From positions 1 through 37,463 of the forward strand of contig JAGGNC010000088.1 in the NCBI GenBank assembly GCA_017886405.1: DNA of 37,463 nt, in the 5' to 3' direction. The stretch is from Pseudomonas sp. (GTDB taxonomy: Bacteria; Pseudomonadota; Gammaproteobacteria; Pseudomonadales; Pseudomonadaceae). The notes beneath the pieces are model-generated. The model was given only the letters and a program-made list of their open reading frames with translations. It was not told the DNA's origin and did no database searches. Below, one piece after another: positions 37,253-37,463 of this stretch (positions are counted from its first letter, which is position 1; every line of letters starts with the position of its first letter). The position numbers and the translations under genes were made by a program.

Positions 37253-37463
37253 TTGGGTATTCGTAATCAAACGCCGTTCACCCAGCAACCTGGATTTCCT
37301 GTTCTACTTTTACAGGCGAGCGTAGGCCTGCTGGTGGCTGTGCTTTTTGTTTTCGGCAAGGGCCTTACCGCAGGTTACTCAGCGCTATTTGGGGGCTTGA
37401 TCGCCCTGCTGCCGAACGCGTTTTTTGCGTATAAAGCCTTTCGATATTTTGGCGCGCGTTCGA
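37253..37463 (+). CDS. atpI: ATP synthase protein I AtpI, 5' part only
   Basis: An open frame that runs off the window, with hydrophobic segments FPVLLLQASVGLLVAVLFVF and AGYSALFGGLIALLPNAFFA followed by YKAFRYFGARS. This matches the AtpI family of small membrane proteins that precede the ATP synthase genes and assist c-ring assembly or Mg2+ transport. No ATG is in frame; TTG 37253 with GGAG about 10 nt upstream is the best guess, and another in-frame TTG at 37232 is possible. The location after parB and a TTGATC/TATAAT promoter agrees with the Pseudomonas atp operon. Confidence 0.8.
   Translation, partial: MGIRNQTPFTQQPGFPVLLLQASVGLLVAVLFVFGKGLTAGYSALFGGLIALLPNAFFAYKAFRYFGARS

Overview
The window is a chromosomal replication-origin region of a gammaproteobacterium, almost certainly Pseudomonas in the broad sense. 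The evidence is the canonical gene order around oriC. On the minus strand run gyrB, recF, dnaN and dnaA. On the plus strand run rpmH, rnpA, yidD, yidC, mnmE, mnmG, rsmG, parA, parB and the start of atpI. The usual Pseudomonas left flank is also present: a TPR protein, a PilZ protein, a lipid A acyltransferase, tag, glyQ, glyS, gmhB and plsC. Two near-consensus pseudomonad parS palindromes lie inside recF.

Layout. Positions 1-4811 hold a TPR protein, a YhhQ-type queuosine-precursor transporter behind a candidate preQ1-I riboswitch, an HD-GYP c-di-GMP phosphodiesterase, a PilZ protein, an LpxL/HtrB-like acyltransferase and tag. Positions 4926-9374 hold glyQ-glyS, gmhB and plsC. Positions 9386-20282 are accessory: a divergent dimethylsulfoniopropionate (DMSP) catabolic locus with an MFS transporter, dddD, dddT, dddB, dddC, an IclR regulator and a LysR regulator (dddR). 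Positions 20391-21380 are a scarred strip with an orphan RelB-type antitoxin, a 27-codon RelE stub, a frame-broken small ORF, a diverged second copy of the gyrB terminator and tandem 11-mers. Positions 21387-27725 hold gyrB-recF-dnaN-dnaA. Positions 27726-28240 are oriC. Positions 28241-32226 hold rpmH to mnmE. Positions 32227-32892 are a second origin-like spacer with DnaA boxes. Positions 32893-37463 hold mnmG-rsmG-parA-parB and the 5' part of atpI behind a strong promoter.

How the accessory genes fit together: DddT would import DMSP. DddD transfers CoA to it and releases dimethyl sulfide plus a 3-hydroxypropionyl product. DddB oxidises 3-hydroxypropionate to malonate semialdehyde. DddC converts that to acetyl-CoA and CO2, which also replaces the CoA donor used by DddD. 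The LysR gene and, unusually as far as I recall, an IclR gene form a separate two-gene regulatory unit after a terminator. The whole block sits between the convergent plsC and gyrB genes, which are normally close neighbours in Pseudomonas. This points to acquisition of a DMS-producing pathway right beside the replication origin.

All functional calls come from reading translated sequence and motifs by eye. No database search, alignment program or folding program was run.
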